Shown one piece after another: positions 7,638 to 16,537 of a DNA stretch of 64,000 nt; the stretch's first letter is position 1; each line of letters begins with the position of its first letter. The stretch covers positions 124,001 through 188,000 of the forward strand of contig NZ_AULQ01000008.1 of NCBI RefSeq assembly GCF_000422365.1, written 5' to 3'. Origin of the DNA: Mesoflavibacter zeaxanthinifaciens DSM 18436. Its GTDB lineage: Bacteria > Bacteroidota > Bacteroidia > Flavobacteriales > Flavobacteriaceae. The notes beneath the pieces were generated by a model. It saw only the letters and a program-made list of their open reading frames with translations, searched no databases and had not been told where the DNA came from. The position numbers and the translations under genes were made by a program.

Positions 7638-8723
7638 ATGAGCAAACGCAAACTAAGAATTAACGGTCATTCACATTTACTGCCTTATCCGGAAGAAATT
7701 CCACAATTTATGAAAGATAAAGGTATTTTTTGGGTAGATAAAGACCGTAAATACATGCTTCAAAAAGATTGGAATAGACCCATTACTGACTCAAGTTTTT
7801 TCTTAAATGAAAAATTAGAATGGATGGAGCGCAACAAAATAGACCATGCAGTTGTGCTAAACTTATCTCAGTTATATGGTAATGGTTTGCGTGTTGAAGA
7901 AATGAAGCAAGCCTTACGTTTTCAAAATGATTTTAACGCAAAAATTCAGCATGAAAACCCAAGCAAATTTACTACAGGGTTTGTAGTACATCCAGGATTT
8001 GTACGTGGTGCTTGTTGGGAAATTGAACGCTGTGTGGAAGAATTAGGTATGCGTTTATTGTGTCTACCAACGCATTACATGGATACGATTGGGACTTGGC
8101 GTTGTATTTTTGATGAGGAAAACGAGCCTATTTTTGAATTGGCCAATAAGTATAATTTAGCTGTTGAAATTCATCCCTATGATGGTGAAAAATTTATCAA
8201 ATTAGAAAACACATCGTGGCGATTTCATCTCATTTGGATGTTAGCGCAATGTGCAGATGCGTATCACTTTTTAACCTTAAATGGCTATCAAGATAAGTAT
8301 CCAAACATGCGAACTTGTTTTGCGCATGGCGGACAATTGGCACAGATTAATTTAGGACGACGCATACAAGGATTTGATGGTAGACCAGATTTATTTGAAG
8401 GTAAACATCACCCAAGAAAAGCTGTAGCGCATCCAAATATTTTCTTTGATACATTGGTACACGATACTGGCGGACTTCAATTATTGATTAAAAATCAAAC
8501 GTCTAAACAAGTCTTAATGGGATTAGATGATCCATATCCTTTAGGTGAAATGGAAAGCGTAAAACAAAGTTCTTATCCGGGTAAAATATTAGATCTAGCT
8601 ATAGAAAGAGATATTATTAATGAAACCGAACGTGATGCAATTTGGGAAGACAATGTAATACGTTGGCTTTGCGGAAATGATCAAGCTGAAAAGGATAAAT
8701 TATATAAGCGAATTTTAGGATAA
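7638..8723 (+). CDS. nbaD: 2-amino-3-carboxymuconate-6-semialdehyde decarboxylase (ACMSD)
   Basis: Amidohydrolase-superfamily metal enzyme of 361 residues that decarboxylates ACMS to 2-aminomuconate semialdehyde, competing with spontaneous closure to quinolinate. The metal-binding HxH is at residues 11-13 (INGHSHLLPYPEEIP). VEIHPYDG and MGLDDPYPLGEM provide the later His and Asp ligands, and CFAHGGQ is also typical. It is longer than the ~335-residue human enzyme through an N-terminal insertion around FWVDKDRKYMLQKDW. The stop overlaps the ATG of the methyltransferase gene by one base (TAATG). Confidence 0.93.
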   Translation: MSKRKLRINGHSHLLPYPEEIPQFMKDKGIFWVDKDRKYMLQKDWNRPITDSSFFLNEKLEWMERNKIDHAVVLNLSQLYGNGLRVEEMKQALRFQNDFNAKIQHENPSKFTTGFVVHPGFVRGACWEIERCVEELGMRLLCLPTHYMDTIGTWRCIFDEENEPIFELANKYNLAVEIHPYDGEKFIKLENTSWRFHLIWMLAQCADAYHFLTLNGYQDKYPNMRTCFAHGGQLAQINLGRRIQGFDGRPDLFEGKHHPRKAVAHPNIFFDTLVHDTGGLQLLIKNQTSKQVLMGLDDPYPLGEMESVKQSSYPGKILDLAIERDIINETERDAIWEDNVIRWLCGNDQAEKDKLYKRILG

Positions 8724-9364
8724 TGCACTTTTTACCAGAAAAATTAGACGATTATGTTGTTGCACATTCTGAAGAAGAGCCTGAATTACTACAACAACTA
8801 ACCAGAGAAACCTACCAAAAAATTTTACAACCTATTATGCTTTCTGGATCGTATCAAGGTCGTGTGTTAAGCATGATTTCTAAATTAGTGCGTCCTAAAA
8901 CTATTTTAGAATTAGGTACTTTTACAGGTTATGCAACACTTTGTTTAGCTGAAGGTTTAGATAAAAATGGTCAAATACATACTATAGATATTAATGAAGA
9001 ATTGCATGATTTTCAGCGTAAATATTTTGATAAATCAGCTTATGGAGATCAAATCATTCAGCATACAGGAAGTGCTTTAGATATTATTCCTGCTTTAGAT
9101 ATGACATTTGATTTAGTATTTATTGATGCAGATAAACCTAATTACGTTAATTACTTTCATTTAATTATTGAAAAGCTAAATCCTGGCGGGATTATTCTAT
9201 CTGATAACGTCTTATGGCACGGTAAAGTAGTTGAACCTTTAAACGAAAAAGATACATCTACAAAAGCTGTTTTAGAGTTTAATAAACTTTTAAAAGACGA
9301 CCATCGCATAGAAACTGTATTGCTACCAATACGTGATGGACTGACTATTAGTAGAAAAAAATAG
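8723..9364 (+). CDS. SAM-dependent O-methyltransferase, catechol-OMT-like
   Basis: 213-residue class I methyltransferase of the cation-dependent O-methyltransferase group. Motif I is ILELGTFTGYATL, the acidic motif is HTIDINEE, and DLVFIDADKPNYVNYF carries the metal-binding Asp and the following Asn. It overlaps the decarboxylase gene by one base, so the two are likely coupled. A role in methylating a hydroxylated aromatic intermediate is possible but unproven; related proteins are also general small-molecule methyltransferases. Confidence 0.85.
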   Translation: MHFLPEKLDDYVVAHSEEEPELLQQLTRETYQKILQPIMLSGSYQGRVLSMISKLVRPKTILELGTFTGYATLCLAEGLDKNGQIHTIDINEELHDFQRKYFDKSAYGDQIIQHTGSALDIIPALDMTFDLVFIDADKPNYVNYFHLIIEKLNPGGIILSDNVLWHGKVVEPLNEKDTSTKAVLEFNKLLKDDHRIETVLLPIRDGLTISRKK

Positions 9365-9369
9365 GTTTT

Positions 9370-9717
9370 ATGAAGTTAAGAGATATCATAATATTAATTT
9401 TGAAATGGTTACCAACAGTAGCAATCTCTATTTTTTATATATTAAATGCTGTAGATAAAATTATTGATTCAAATCAGAACGAAAAGGTGATTTCTAATTC
9501 AAGTGTTATGATTTCTACTGGGATTTTCTTACTTGTTTCAGTGATATTATTTTTTTATAACAAGACGATGTTTATAGGAACTTTTTTACTATCTCTTTAC
9601 ATGACTCTTATAGTATTTATACATATCTATAAGGATAAACCTTTTGAGGTTGCAGCATTAATTGTGATTTCAACCATTTTTGCTTGCTATATAAGAAATC
9701 CTAAACAATTCAATTAA
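9370..9717 (+). CDS. Small integral membrane protein of unknown function
   Basis: 115 residues with about four hydrophobic segments: ~7-25, ~45-63, ~67-85 and ~90-108. I do not recognise a family, though four short helices resemble DoxX-like proteins. It begins 5 bp after the methyltransferase gene and is followed by a strong terminator, so it is the last gene of the kynurenine cluster. Confidence 0.6.
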   Translation: MKLRDIIILILKWLPTVAISIFYILNAVDKIIDSNQNEKVISNSSVMISTGIFLLVSVILFFYNKTMFIGTFLLSLYMTLIVFIHIYKDKPFEVAALIVISTIFACYIRNPKQFN

Positions 9718-9751
9718 AACTAAGAGTAATTACTCTCTTTAAAAGCAAAAA

Positions 9752-9779
9752 AACCTCTTCAACTTGAAGAGGTTTTTTT
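9752..9779. terminator. Bidirectional rho-independent terminator
   Basis: AACCTCTTC / GAAGAGGTT with loop AACTT, flanked by a T-run on the plus side and an A-run that gives a T-run on the minus strand. It serves the convergent kynurenine cluster and the subtilase gene. Confidence 0.92.
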
Positions 9780-9798
9780 GTGACTTATTTCATTTTAA

Positions 9799-11319
9799 TT
9801 ATTGTACAGCTTGCAAAGCATCTATTGTTCCGTAACCAAAACTAGAATGTTTATTAGGATATAAATGTGCAGATTGCTTTAACTTATTTAAGACTTGGCT
9901 TCTACTCCAACTTGGATATTTAGACCAAACTAATGCAGCAATACCAGCAGTTGTTGCTGTAGCGACAGAAGATCCGCCTGTATATTGTCTTTGTCCGTTA
10001 TAAAACCCTAAAACTGGCGGATGTTTACTAGTATTATTATCACCTTCCATTACGATAGTAAAATCTATTTTATCACCTTCGTGACACACATCGCAAGTTT
10101 CATAATAAGCACCATCTGTAATACCAGTTACTGCAACAGTTTCGCTCATAGTTGCTGGAAAAATAACACCATACCAGTTAGTGAAGTTTGTAGATGTTCC
10201 TCCAGCAGCAAAAATTAATTTTCCTTTACTGTATGCGTATTTAACTGCATCTTTTATGTTACCAATTGACCACGGATAACCTATTGACATCGAGATTATT
10301 TTAACATCACTTCTGTTTCCTAATTGAGTTAATGCATCACTTACACCTTTACGCTCGTGATAATCATTTAAAACTACATCTTCCGTAGCTCTGTAAGCCA
10401 CAAGGTTTGCATTATAAGCAACACCAACTGGCATTCCGTTATCGTTACGCGGTGCAGCAATGGTTGATCCCATTTGCGTACCATGACCACATTTATCATG
10501 TGGACCATCATAATTGCTGCTCCACCACCAAGAAGAATCTATAAATGTCCCGTACTTTTGAACAAAACGACCGTTTGAATATCCGTCGTTAAATCCAGAA
10601 CTATTTAATAATGTTTGAGATTGAGATACACCTGTATCTATTAATCCTACAGTAATACCTGATCCTGTTGAATAGTTCCATGCTTGCGGAATATTATGTT
10701 GATAGAAATGCCAAGACACTTGCGCATTATTTGGTGCTACAGTAGAATAATGTGCAGAATTTATAGTTTCTCCATTTTTAGAACATCCAGAATCTGACAA
10801 AGATCGTTGATTACTTGTGTTAGTAGAATAATATTGGTCATATCCATTAGGCTCGAAATACCTAACACCATTGATTGATTTTAAGCGTTTTATTGTTTCA
10901 AAATTTTCAACCTGAACATCAACAACATTAATAATATCATGCTCTACCAATGTTTTTTCGCTTCGTTTATATCCTTCAGTAGCTTCTACAATTTGAAGAA
11001 TATTTTCTAGGTTTTGTTTTAGTCTTTCAGATTTTACTTCACTAAAAAACTCACCTTCTTGACCGTAACCTATTGTTAAAATATTATTACCGTGTGTAAC
11101 TGCACTCCAAAGTGTATGTGCATCTACTTGGCTCCAATCAAAATCACCAGTAGCCTCTAAACTTTCGGTTATTTTACTATTAATTTCTTGTACTGTTAAA
11201 GGATCTTTAACTTGTTGCTCTGAAAAAGATTGATCTTCATGCACGTCTTCTTCTTGACAAGATTGCATAAAAACAATTGCTAAACAAAATATTGCTAGCT
11301 TTAAGGGAAAAGTTTTCAT
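9799..11319 (-). CDS. Subtilisin-like S8 serine protease, lipoprotein
   Basis: 506 residues. A lipoprotein signal with lipobox FMQSC ends near residue 21, so it is likely membrane-anchored outside the cytoplasm. A ~150-residue pro-region precedes the peptidase domain. The triad is visible: Asp in VGLIDTGVSQ, His in KCGHGTQMGSTIAAPRND, and Ser in GGSSVATATTAGIAALVW, where Val replaces the usual Met of GTSMA. No T9SS C-terminal sorting domain is seen. Convergent with the kynurenine cluster, sharing the terminator at 9752. Probably a housekeeping or nutrient protease. Confidence 0.9.
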   Translation of the reverse strand: MKTFPLKLAIFCLAIVFMQSCQEEDVHEDQSFSEQQVKDPLTVQEINSKITESLEATGDFDWSQVDAHTLWSAVTHGNNILTIGYGQEGEFFSEVKSERLKQNLENILQIVEATEGYKRSEKTLVEHDIINVVDVQVENFETIKRLKSINGVRYFEPNGYDQYYSTNTSNQRSLSDSGCSKNGETINSAHYSTVAPNNAQVSWHFYQHNIPQAWNYSTGSGITVGLIDTGVSQSQTLLNSSGFNDGYSNGRFVQKYGTFIDSSWWWSSNYDGPHDKCGHGTQMGSTIAAPRNDNGMPVGVAYNANLVAYRATEDVVLNDYHERKGVSDALTQLGNRSDVKIISMSIGYPWSIGNIKDAVKYAYSKGKLIFAAGGTSTNFTNWYGVIFPATMSETVAVTGITDGAYYETCDVCHEGDKIDFTIVMEGDNNTSKHPPVLGFYNGQRQYTGGSSVATATTAGIAALVWSKYPSWSRSQVLNKLKQSAHLYPNKHSSFGYGTIDALQAVQ

Positions 11320-11476
11320 AATTGTTGGTTTATCGGTTAATCAGTTAAATATATAAATAATTAACAAATATTAACTTATAAAATTATGAATTCTCTAAAA
11401 AAAATAGAAGTTTGGTGTGAAATTTAATATATATTTTAGCGATTAATCCCATTGAAGTATAATATACTATTGCACT

Positions 11477-11504
11477 AAAAAAGCTGAGATTTAAAAATAG
11501 CTTT
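11477..11504 (-). terminator. Probable terminator downstream of tatA
   Basis: On the minus strand, AAAGCT and AGCTTT flank a 13-nt A/T-rich loop and are followed by a T-run. The stem is short (6 bp), so confidence is moderate. Confidence 0.4.
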
Positions 11505-11578
11505 CTCTTCTACTTTCCTCTAAAATAAAAAGGATATAAAAGTATGGAGCGACACTTATTATAATGTCCTAAAAAGTT

Positions 11579-11866
11579 TTATTTGTTACGTTTTATTGAA
11601 CCTGTAAACTGCTCTAAATCGTCTTTTACTTTGTTTAACTCTTCGTTTACTTCTTTGGTAATGCTTGTATCTATACCATTATTTTCTGCAGATTTAGTAA
11701 TCTCATGTTTAATATCGTTGGTAGCGTCTTTTAGTGTACGCATACCTTTCCCTAACCCTTTAGCGATATCTGGTATATTTTTAGCTCCGAACAGCATAAC
11801 AACCACCAAGAGTATGAAAAACACTTCGGTTGTACTAATAAATAATATTTGTGATGCTAATATCAT
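11579..11866 (-). CDS. tatA: Twin-arginine translocase subunit TatA family
   Basis: 95 residues: a short N-terminal membrane helix (TTEVFFILLVVVMLFGAKNIPDI), the conserved FGxxxxP hinge, an amphipathic helix IAKGLGKGMRTLKDATNDI, then a charged tail. This is the TatA/TatB architecture, and the length fits TatA. No tatC is in the window. It lies 32 bp downstream of manA on the same strand and could be co-transcribed. Confidence 0.85.
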   Translation of the reverse strand: MILASQILFISTTEVFFILLVVVMLFGAKNIPDIAKGLGKGMRTLKDATNDIKHEITKSAENNGIDTSITKEVNEELNKVKDDLEQFTGSIKRNK

Positions 11867-11898
11867 GCTGCAAATATACTAAGATGTTTGTTTAGTCT

Positions 11899-12867
11899 TT
11901 AAAAATAAACCTCCAAAATTTGAGCGTCATCAGACTTTAACATAACGTCATTTACAGATGCTGGTAAAAGAATGGTTTCTCCTGTGTTTATGGTATAATC
12001 TTTTTGCTGATATTGAATTACAGCTTGACCAGAAACACACATGTAAATCACAAAAGAATCTACATTACTGTAATCTTTTTTTAATTCTCCTTTAATTGGT
12101 AGAAAATTAGATTTAAAATATGGAGAATGAATTAATTTATTAGATGTATTTAATTCTTTTTGATAATCAGTCTTGTAGCTACTTTCTACATTAAAATCAA
12201 GCACTTCTGTAGCTTGCTCTGTATGTAACTCTCTTGTTTTACCTGTTGTTTTGTCTACACGATCATAATCATAAACACGATAAGTTACATCTGATGTTTG
12301 CTGGATTTCTGCAAGCATTACACCTGCTCCAATAGCATGTATGCGTCCCGTTGGAATATAAAATGCATCTCCTTTTTTTACATTTTCATGATGCATTACA
12401 TCTAAAACAGATTTATCTTCTAAATGCTGTTTAAATTGTTTTTTATCAATTTCTTTTTCAAAACCTACAATAATATTAGCGTCTTGATCTGCTTGCATGA
12501 TGTACCACATTTCGTTTTTCCCAAAAGAATTATGGTGTGTTTTTGCATACTCGTTATTTGGATGAACTTGAATAGATAACGGTGTTTTTGCATCTATAAA
12601 TTTAATTAGCAACGGAAAAGCTTCACCAAACTGTTTATACACGCTTTCTCCTAAAAATTCGCCTTTAAACTCTTTCATTAGTTGTTTTAAAGTGTAACCT
12701 TTTAATGATCCATCTGCAACTACTGTTTCATCATTAGGTACATCAGAGATTTCCCAAGACTCGCCAATAGATTCTGAATCGTAATCTTTATTAAGAACGG
12801 TTTTTAATTTGTTTCCGCCCCAAATTCTATACTTAAACAGAGGTTGAAATTTTAAAGGAGTTAGCAT
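11899..12867 (-). CDS. manA: Mannose-6-phosphate isomerase, class I
   Basis: 322 residues, the short Bacteroidota form. It interconverts fructose-6-phosphate and mannose-6-phosphate for GDP-sugar and polysaccharide synthesis. The Zn-binding signature is in TPLSIQVHPNNEYA. GKNEMWYIM and YIPTGRIHAIGAG follow, the latter with a zinc His. The N-terminal WGGNKL and GESWEISDVP are also typical. It is divergent from the aromatic amino acid hydroxylase gene. Confidence 0.93.
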   Translation of the reverse strand: MLTPLKFQPLFKYRIWGGNKLKTVLNKDYDSESIGESWEISDVPNDETVVADGSLKGYTLKQLMKEFKGEFLGESVYKQFGEAFPLLIKFIDAKTPLSIQVHPNNEYAKTHHNSFGKNEMWYIMQADQDANIIVGFEKEIDKKQFKQHLEDKSVLDVMHHENVKKGDAFYIPTGRIHAIGAGVMLAEIQQTSDVTYRVYDYDRVDKTTGKTRELHTEQATEVLDFNVESSYKTDYQKELNTSNKLIHSPYFKSNFLPIKGELKKDYSNVDSFVIYMCVSGQAVIQYQQKDYTINTGETILLPASVNDVMLKSDDAQILEVYF

Positions 12868-12952
12868 TTGTCTAATATTTTAAGACAAAATTAAAAATTT
12901 TTATTGACTAATATACTGTTTTACAGCATTCTATTTTTAGTGTAAATTTTAG

Positions 12953-12960
12953 TATTTTTA
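12953..12960 (+). promoter_or_regulatory. Possible -7 promoter box before phhA
   Basis: TATTTTTA, close to TAnnTTTG, lies 22 bp before the ATG of the hydroxylase gene. AT-rich surroundings make chance matches likely. Confidence 0.3.
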
Positions 12961-12982
12961 CATAATAGCAAACCCTATTACA

Positions 12983-14746
12983 ATGAGCTTAAAAAATATC
13001 GAAACTAATCCTATCTTAGAGCGCTTACCAAAGCACTTAACGCAATTTATAAAACCTCAAAACTATGAGGATTACAGTGCTATTGATCAAGCCGTTTGGC
13101 GCTATGCTATGCGAAAAAATGTAGATTACTTAAGCCAAGTTGCTCATCATTCTTATTTAGACGGTTTAAAACAAACAGGAATTAGTATTGATGCTATACC
13201 AAACATGTACGGTATGAATCGTATTTTAAAAGAAATTGGTTGGGCTGCAGTTGCAGTAGATGGATTTATTCCTCCTAATGCGTTTATGGAGTTTCAAGCT
13301 TATAATGTTTTAGTTATTGCTAGTGATATTAGACAATTAGAACACATAGAATATACACCTGCTCCAGATATTATTCATGAAGGCGCAGGACATGCTCCTA
13401 TTATTGCAAATCCAGAATATGCAGAATATTTAAGACGTTTTGGTGAAATTGGTTGCAAAGCGATTAGTAGCGCAAAAGATTACGAGTTATATGATGCTGT
13501 AAGACATCTTTCTATAATAAAAGAAGCGCCAAATACGCCACAAGACGAGATTGATAAAGCCGAAAAAAAAGTTGAAGATTTACAACAAAATATGGGTAAA
13601 CCAAGCGAAATGGCTTTAATAAGAAATTTACATTGGTGGACTGTAGAATACGGTTTAATTGGCACACTTGAACAGCCTAAAATTTACGGAGCTGGATTAT
13701 TATCTTCTATCGGAGAAAGTGCTTGGTGCATGACCGATAAAGTAAAAAAACTACCGTACTCTATAGAAGCTACTTTTCAGGATTTTGATATTACAAAACC
13801 ACAACCACAATTATTTGTCACTCCAGATTTTGCTCACTTAAGTTTAGTTCTAGAAGAATTTGCAAATACTATGGCATTACGTACTGGTGGCGCAAGCGCA
13901 GTAAATAAATTAATAGAAAGTAACGCGCTAGGCACCATAGAATTAAGTACAGGTTTACAAATTTCGGGAGTATTTACTAATGTTATTGAAACTAACGGAA
14001 AAGTGCACTACATACAAACCACTGGTAAAACTGCATTGGCTAATCGTGATAAAGAATTAGTAGGTCATAGTACTTTAGAGCATCCTGAAGGTTTTGGATC
14101 TCCAATAGGGAAATTAAAAGGTATTAATCTTGCTATTGAAGATATGTCGCCAAGAGATTTGCGTGCATATGACATTTATGAAGGTGAAACTGTAACGCTT
14201 GAATTTGAGGGTAATATTACCGTAACTGGCGAAATTATTACCGGAACAAGAAACCTTCAAGGAAAAATTATATTAATAAGCTTTAAAAACTGTACCGTAA
14301 AACATAACGATACAGTTTTATTTAAACCAGAATGGGGACAGTATGATATGGCTGTAGGAAAAGAGGTTATTTCTGGATATTCTGGACCTGCAGATTTACA
14401 TAGTTTTGATCTGATTTCTCATAAAATTAGTAGTAATACCATTCATGAGGAGAAATCGCCAGAGAAGCTTGAACTTATTTCGCTTTACAAACAAGTAAGA
14501 GATTACAGAGAAGGTACTAATAAAACCATTTCTAGAACTAAAGTTTTAGAACAGTTACAGGATAAATTCCCTAACGATTGGCTTTTACCTGTCGAGTTAT
14601 ACGAATTAGCTTTTAAAGGCAATGAAAAAGAATTATGTACTTCTATTTTAAACCATCTAGAAACTATTAAACAAAACCGACCTAAAATTGGTCATTTAAT
14701 AGATGACGGCATTAAAATTGTAAATGAAGAAGCTGTTTTAAGTTAA
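12983..14746 (+). CDS. phhA: Aromatic amino acid hydroxylase (phenylalanine 4-monooxygenase)
   Basis: 587 residues. The pterin- and Fe(II)-dependent catalytic domain covers roughly residues 60-320. PDIIHEGAGHAPIIANPEY supplies the two iron-binding His (about 132 and 137), and YGAGLLSSIGES is also conserved. The enzyme should hydroxylate phenylalanine to tyrosine. A ~260-residue C-terminal extension follows that simple bacterial PhhA proteins (~260-300 residues in all) lack; I do not recognise a domain in it. Long forms occur in Bacteroidota. No pterin-4a-carbinolamine dehydratase gene is beside it. It converges on the enoyl-CoA hydratase gene with one base between stops. Confidence 0.9.
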   Translation: MSLKNIETNPILERLPKHLTQFIKPQNYEDYSAIDQAVWRYAMRKNVDYLSQVAHHSYLDGLKQTGISIDAIPNMYGMNRILKEIGWAAVAVDGFIPPNAFMEFQAYNVLVIASDIRQLEHIEYTPAPDIIHEGAGHAPIIANPEYAEYLRRFGEIGCKAISSAKDYELYDAVRHLSIIKEAPNTPQDEIDKAEKKVEDLQQNMGKPSEMALIRNLHWWTVEYGLIGTLEQPKIYGAGLLSSIGESAWCMTDKVKKLPYSIEATFQDFDITKPQPQLFVTPDFAHLSLVLEEFANTMALRTGGASAVNKLIESNALGTIELSTGLQISGVFTNVIETNGKVHYIQTTGKTALANRDKELVGHSTLEHPEGFGSPIGKLKGINLAIEDMSPRDLRAYDIYEGETVTLEFEGNITVTGEIITGTRNLQGKIILISFKNCTVKHNDTVLFKPEWGQYDMAVGKEVISGYSGPADLHSFDLISHKISSNTIHEEKSPEKLELISLYKQVRDYREGTNKTISRTKVLEQLQDKFPNDWLLPVELYELAFKGNEKELCTSILNHLETIKQNRPKIGHLIDDGIKIVNEEAVLS

Positions 14747-14747
14747 A

Positions 14748-15500
14748 CTATTTATAACTAGCTAGCTTTTCTTTTGTAAAACTACTTAGCACTAATTTAC
14801 CGCTAATTTTAGCGCGTTCTTTAAGTAACGTGTCCCAATTTTCGGTGTTTTGCCAAAGTACGTTTTTAAGTTCTGATAACGCTTCTGGATTATAACTAGC
14901 TAATTTATTTGCAAGTTCGATTACTGCTTGGTCTAATTCTTCAATGGTTTCAAAAACATTTGCATAAAGTCCTTTGTCTTTTGCGTATTCTGCCGAGTAA
15001 AAATTTTCGGCATCAATAGTCATTTGCGAAAATGCGGTTGCTCCTATTTTCTTAGACACTGCTGGCTCGATTACAAATGGTCCAATACCAATACTTATTT
15101 CGCTTAATTTAATAGCTGCATATTTGGTTGCTAAACAATAATCTGTTGCACTAGCCAAACCAACACCGCCACCAACAGCTTTACCTTGTACACGACCAAT
15201 AATAATATTACCACAAGTACGCATGGCATTGATAACATTAGCAAAACCAGAGAAAAATAAATCTCCTGCTTCTAAATTATCTATCGCAATTAACTCTTTA
15301 AAGCTTGCTCCTGCACAAAATGTACGGTCGCCACCACTTTTTAAAACAATTACTTTTACTTCATCATCGTTACCTGCATTGGAGATTACTTGCGCTAATT
15401 CTTTTAAAATAGGACTTGGCATTGCATTATGTTCTGGAGTAAAAAACTCGATAAATGCTATATTATTTTTGGTAGTTTGCTTAACGTAAGACTGAGCCAT
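14748..15500 (-). CDS. Enoyl-CoA hydratase/isomerase family protein
   Basis: 250-residue crotonase-fold protein. The oxyanion-hole segments are FCAGASFKELIAI (about 60-75) and IIGRVQGKAVGGGVGLASATD (about 98-118). EISIGIGPFVIEPAVSKK is at the position of the second catalytic Glu of hydratases; Gly there suggests isomerase-like or other chemistry. The substrate cannot be told. Paralogues act in fatty-acid or branched-chain amino acid degradation. Confidence 0.85.
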   Translation of the reverse strand: MAQSYVKQTTKNNIAFIEFFTPEHNAMPSPILKELAQVISNAGNDDEVKVIVLKSGGDRTFCAGASFKELIAIDNLEAGDLFFSGFANVINAMRTCGNIIIGRVQGKAVGGGVGLASATDYCLATKYAAIKLSEISIGIGPFVIEPAVSKKIGATAFSQMTIDAENFYSAEYAKDKGLYANVFETIEELDQAVIELANKLASYNPEALSELKNVLWQNTENWDTLLKERAKISGKLVLSSFTKEKLASYK

Positions 15501-15561
15501 AAATGATTTTTTAATTTGTGTAGTTACAAATTTAAGAGTTTAAATTATATCTTTAAGCAGA

Positions 15562-15577
15562 AGTAACAATTGTTACT
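15562..15577. promoter_or_regulatory. Perfect 16-bp palindrome, likely operator for the rhodanese gene
   Basis: AGTAACAATTGTTACT is fully self-complementary. Its centre is 32 bp upstream of the centre of the candidate -7 box at 15598, which puts it near -40, the usual place for an activating Crp/Fnr-family dimer. The GTAAC-N4-GTTAC half-sites suit that family. Confidence 0.6.
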
Positions 15578-15597
15578 AAGAACTATGCTATGTTTTG

Positions 15598-15605
15598 TAT
15601 TTTTA
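15598..15605 (+). promoter_or_regulatory. Candidate -7 box of the rhodanese gene
   Basis: TATTTTTA, preceded by TTTTG, 26 bp before the ATG. The match to TAnnTTTG is imperfect; the palindrome upstream at 15562 supports it. Confidence 0.45.
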
Positions 15606-15631
15606 CATCAATTAAAAACAGCAATTAGATT

Positions 15632-15943
15632 ATGGGAATTTTAAGCTTTCTTTTCGGTAATAAAAATGAAAAAATTAAAGACTTTCAAAATAGAGGTGCA
15701 ATAATTTTAGATGTTAGGTCTAAAGCCGAATATGATTCTGGAGCTATACCTGGCTCTAAACATATACCATTACCAAGCATACAAAGTAAAGTTGCCGATA
15801 TTAAAAAATGGAACACACCTGTAATTACATGTTGTGCTAGTGGTATGCGATCTGGTAGTGCTGCTGCTATTTTACGACAAAATGGTGTTGAGACTATAAA
15901 TGGTGGCGGTTGGCTTAACCTTGCTAAAAAGTTAGACTTATAA
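15632..15943 (+). CDS. Single-domain rhodanese-like protein
   Basis: 103 residues. After a short N-terminus (MGILSFLFGNKNEK) comes one rhodanese fold, with ILDVRSKAEYDSGAIPGSKHIPL and the active-site loop TCCASGMRSGSAA, where a Cys can carry persulfide sulfur. It probably takes part in sulfide or persulfide handling in the cytoplasm. Its last codons overlap the end of the convergent DUF4230 gene by 6 bp. The upstream palindrome suggests regulation by a Crp/Fnr-type factor. Confidence 0.9.
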   Translation: MGILSFLFGNKNEKIKDFQNRGAIILDVRSKAEYDSGAIPGSKHIPLPSIQSKVADIKKWNTPVITCCASGMRSGSAAAILRQNGVETINGGGWLNLAKKLDL

Positions 15944-16537
15944 TTTTAAATCTTCTACTTTATCTATTACTTTTTGGTTGTATTGCAATGTCCAACCTAA
16001 ACTATTGGTTAAAATATAGAATTTAGACAACTCGCTAATTAATCTATTTTCTGCATTTGATTTTAAATTAGATGCATTTATCTTTTTAGTTATTTGCTGT
16101 TTTACTTTTTTGTTGATAGCATTATAGTCTTCGGCTTTAAAAGGATTTAAAAAGTCTGCTTGTACATCATAATACTCTAACTCGGGGAAAATTTTTATTT
16201 CTTGTTCTGGTATTTTTGTAATGGTTAGTGTTTTATTTTCTTCGTCTAAATTAAATTCAATTTTACTTAAATCGTAAGCAACCGTCACTTCTGCATTAAC
16301 AACAACTAGTGCTTTTTTTTCAACCTCTATTAAATCTCCAAATACTGCTTTGCTATTTTTATAGCTAAAAACTTCGCTAAAATTACCTTCGGTAACAACT
16401 AGCTTACTAACGTTTTTTATTTGCTTTTCTATTAATGCAGAATGTTCTTGAATAAGAATTTCTTCTTTATTAGAGCATTTATTTATGATAAATATAACCA
16501 TTAAAGTTATGCATATTCCTACTACTATTTTTCTCAT
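15938..16537 (-). CDS. DUF4230 family protein, membrane-anchored
   Basis: 199 residues with an N-terminal hydrophobic helix (IVVGICITLMVIFIINKC), either a signal anchor or a lipoprotein signal ending at Cys21. The rest matches the DUF4230 layout: VVTEGNFSEVF, then ALVVVNAEVTVAYDLSKIEF and an ITKIPEQEIKIFPELEYYD segment. Function unknown; the family is broadly distributed in Bacteroidota and Firmicutes. Confidence 0.75.
   Translation of the reverse strand: MRKIVVGICITLMVIFIINKCSNKEEILIQEHSALIEKQIKNVSKLVVTEGNFSEVFSYKNSKAVFGDLIEVEKKALVVVNAEVTVAYDLSKIEFNLDEENKTLTITKIPEQEIKIFPELEYYDVQADFLNPFKAEDYNAINKKVKQQITKKINASNLKSNAENRLISELSKFYILTNSLGWTLQYNQKVIDKVEDLKL

Noticed and set aside
11583-11882. 99-residue frame antisense to tatA
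   Set aside because: Complete overlap with a clear tatA gene and no recognisable domain.
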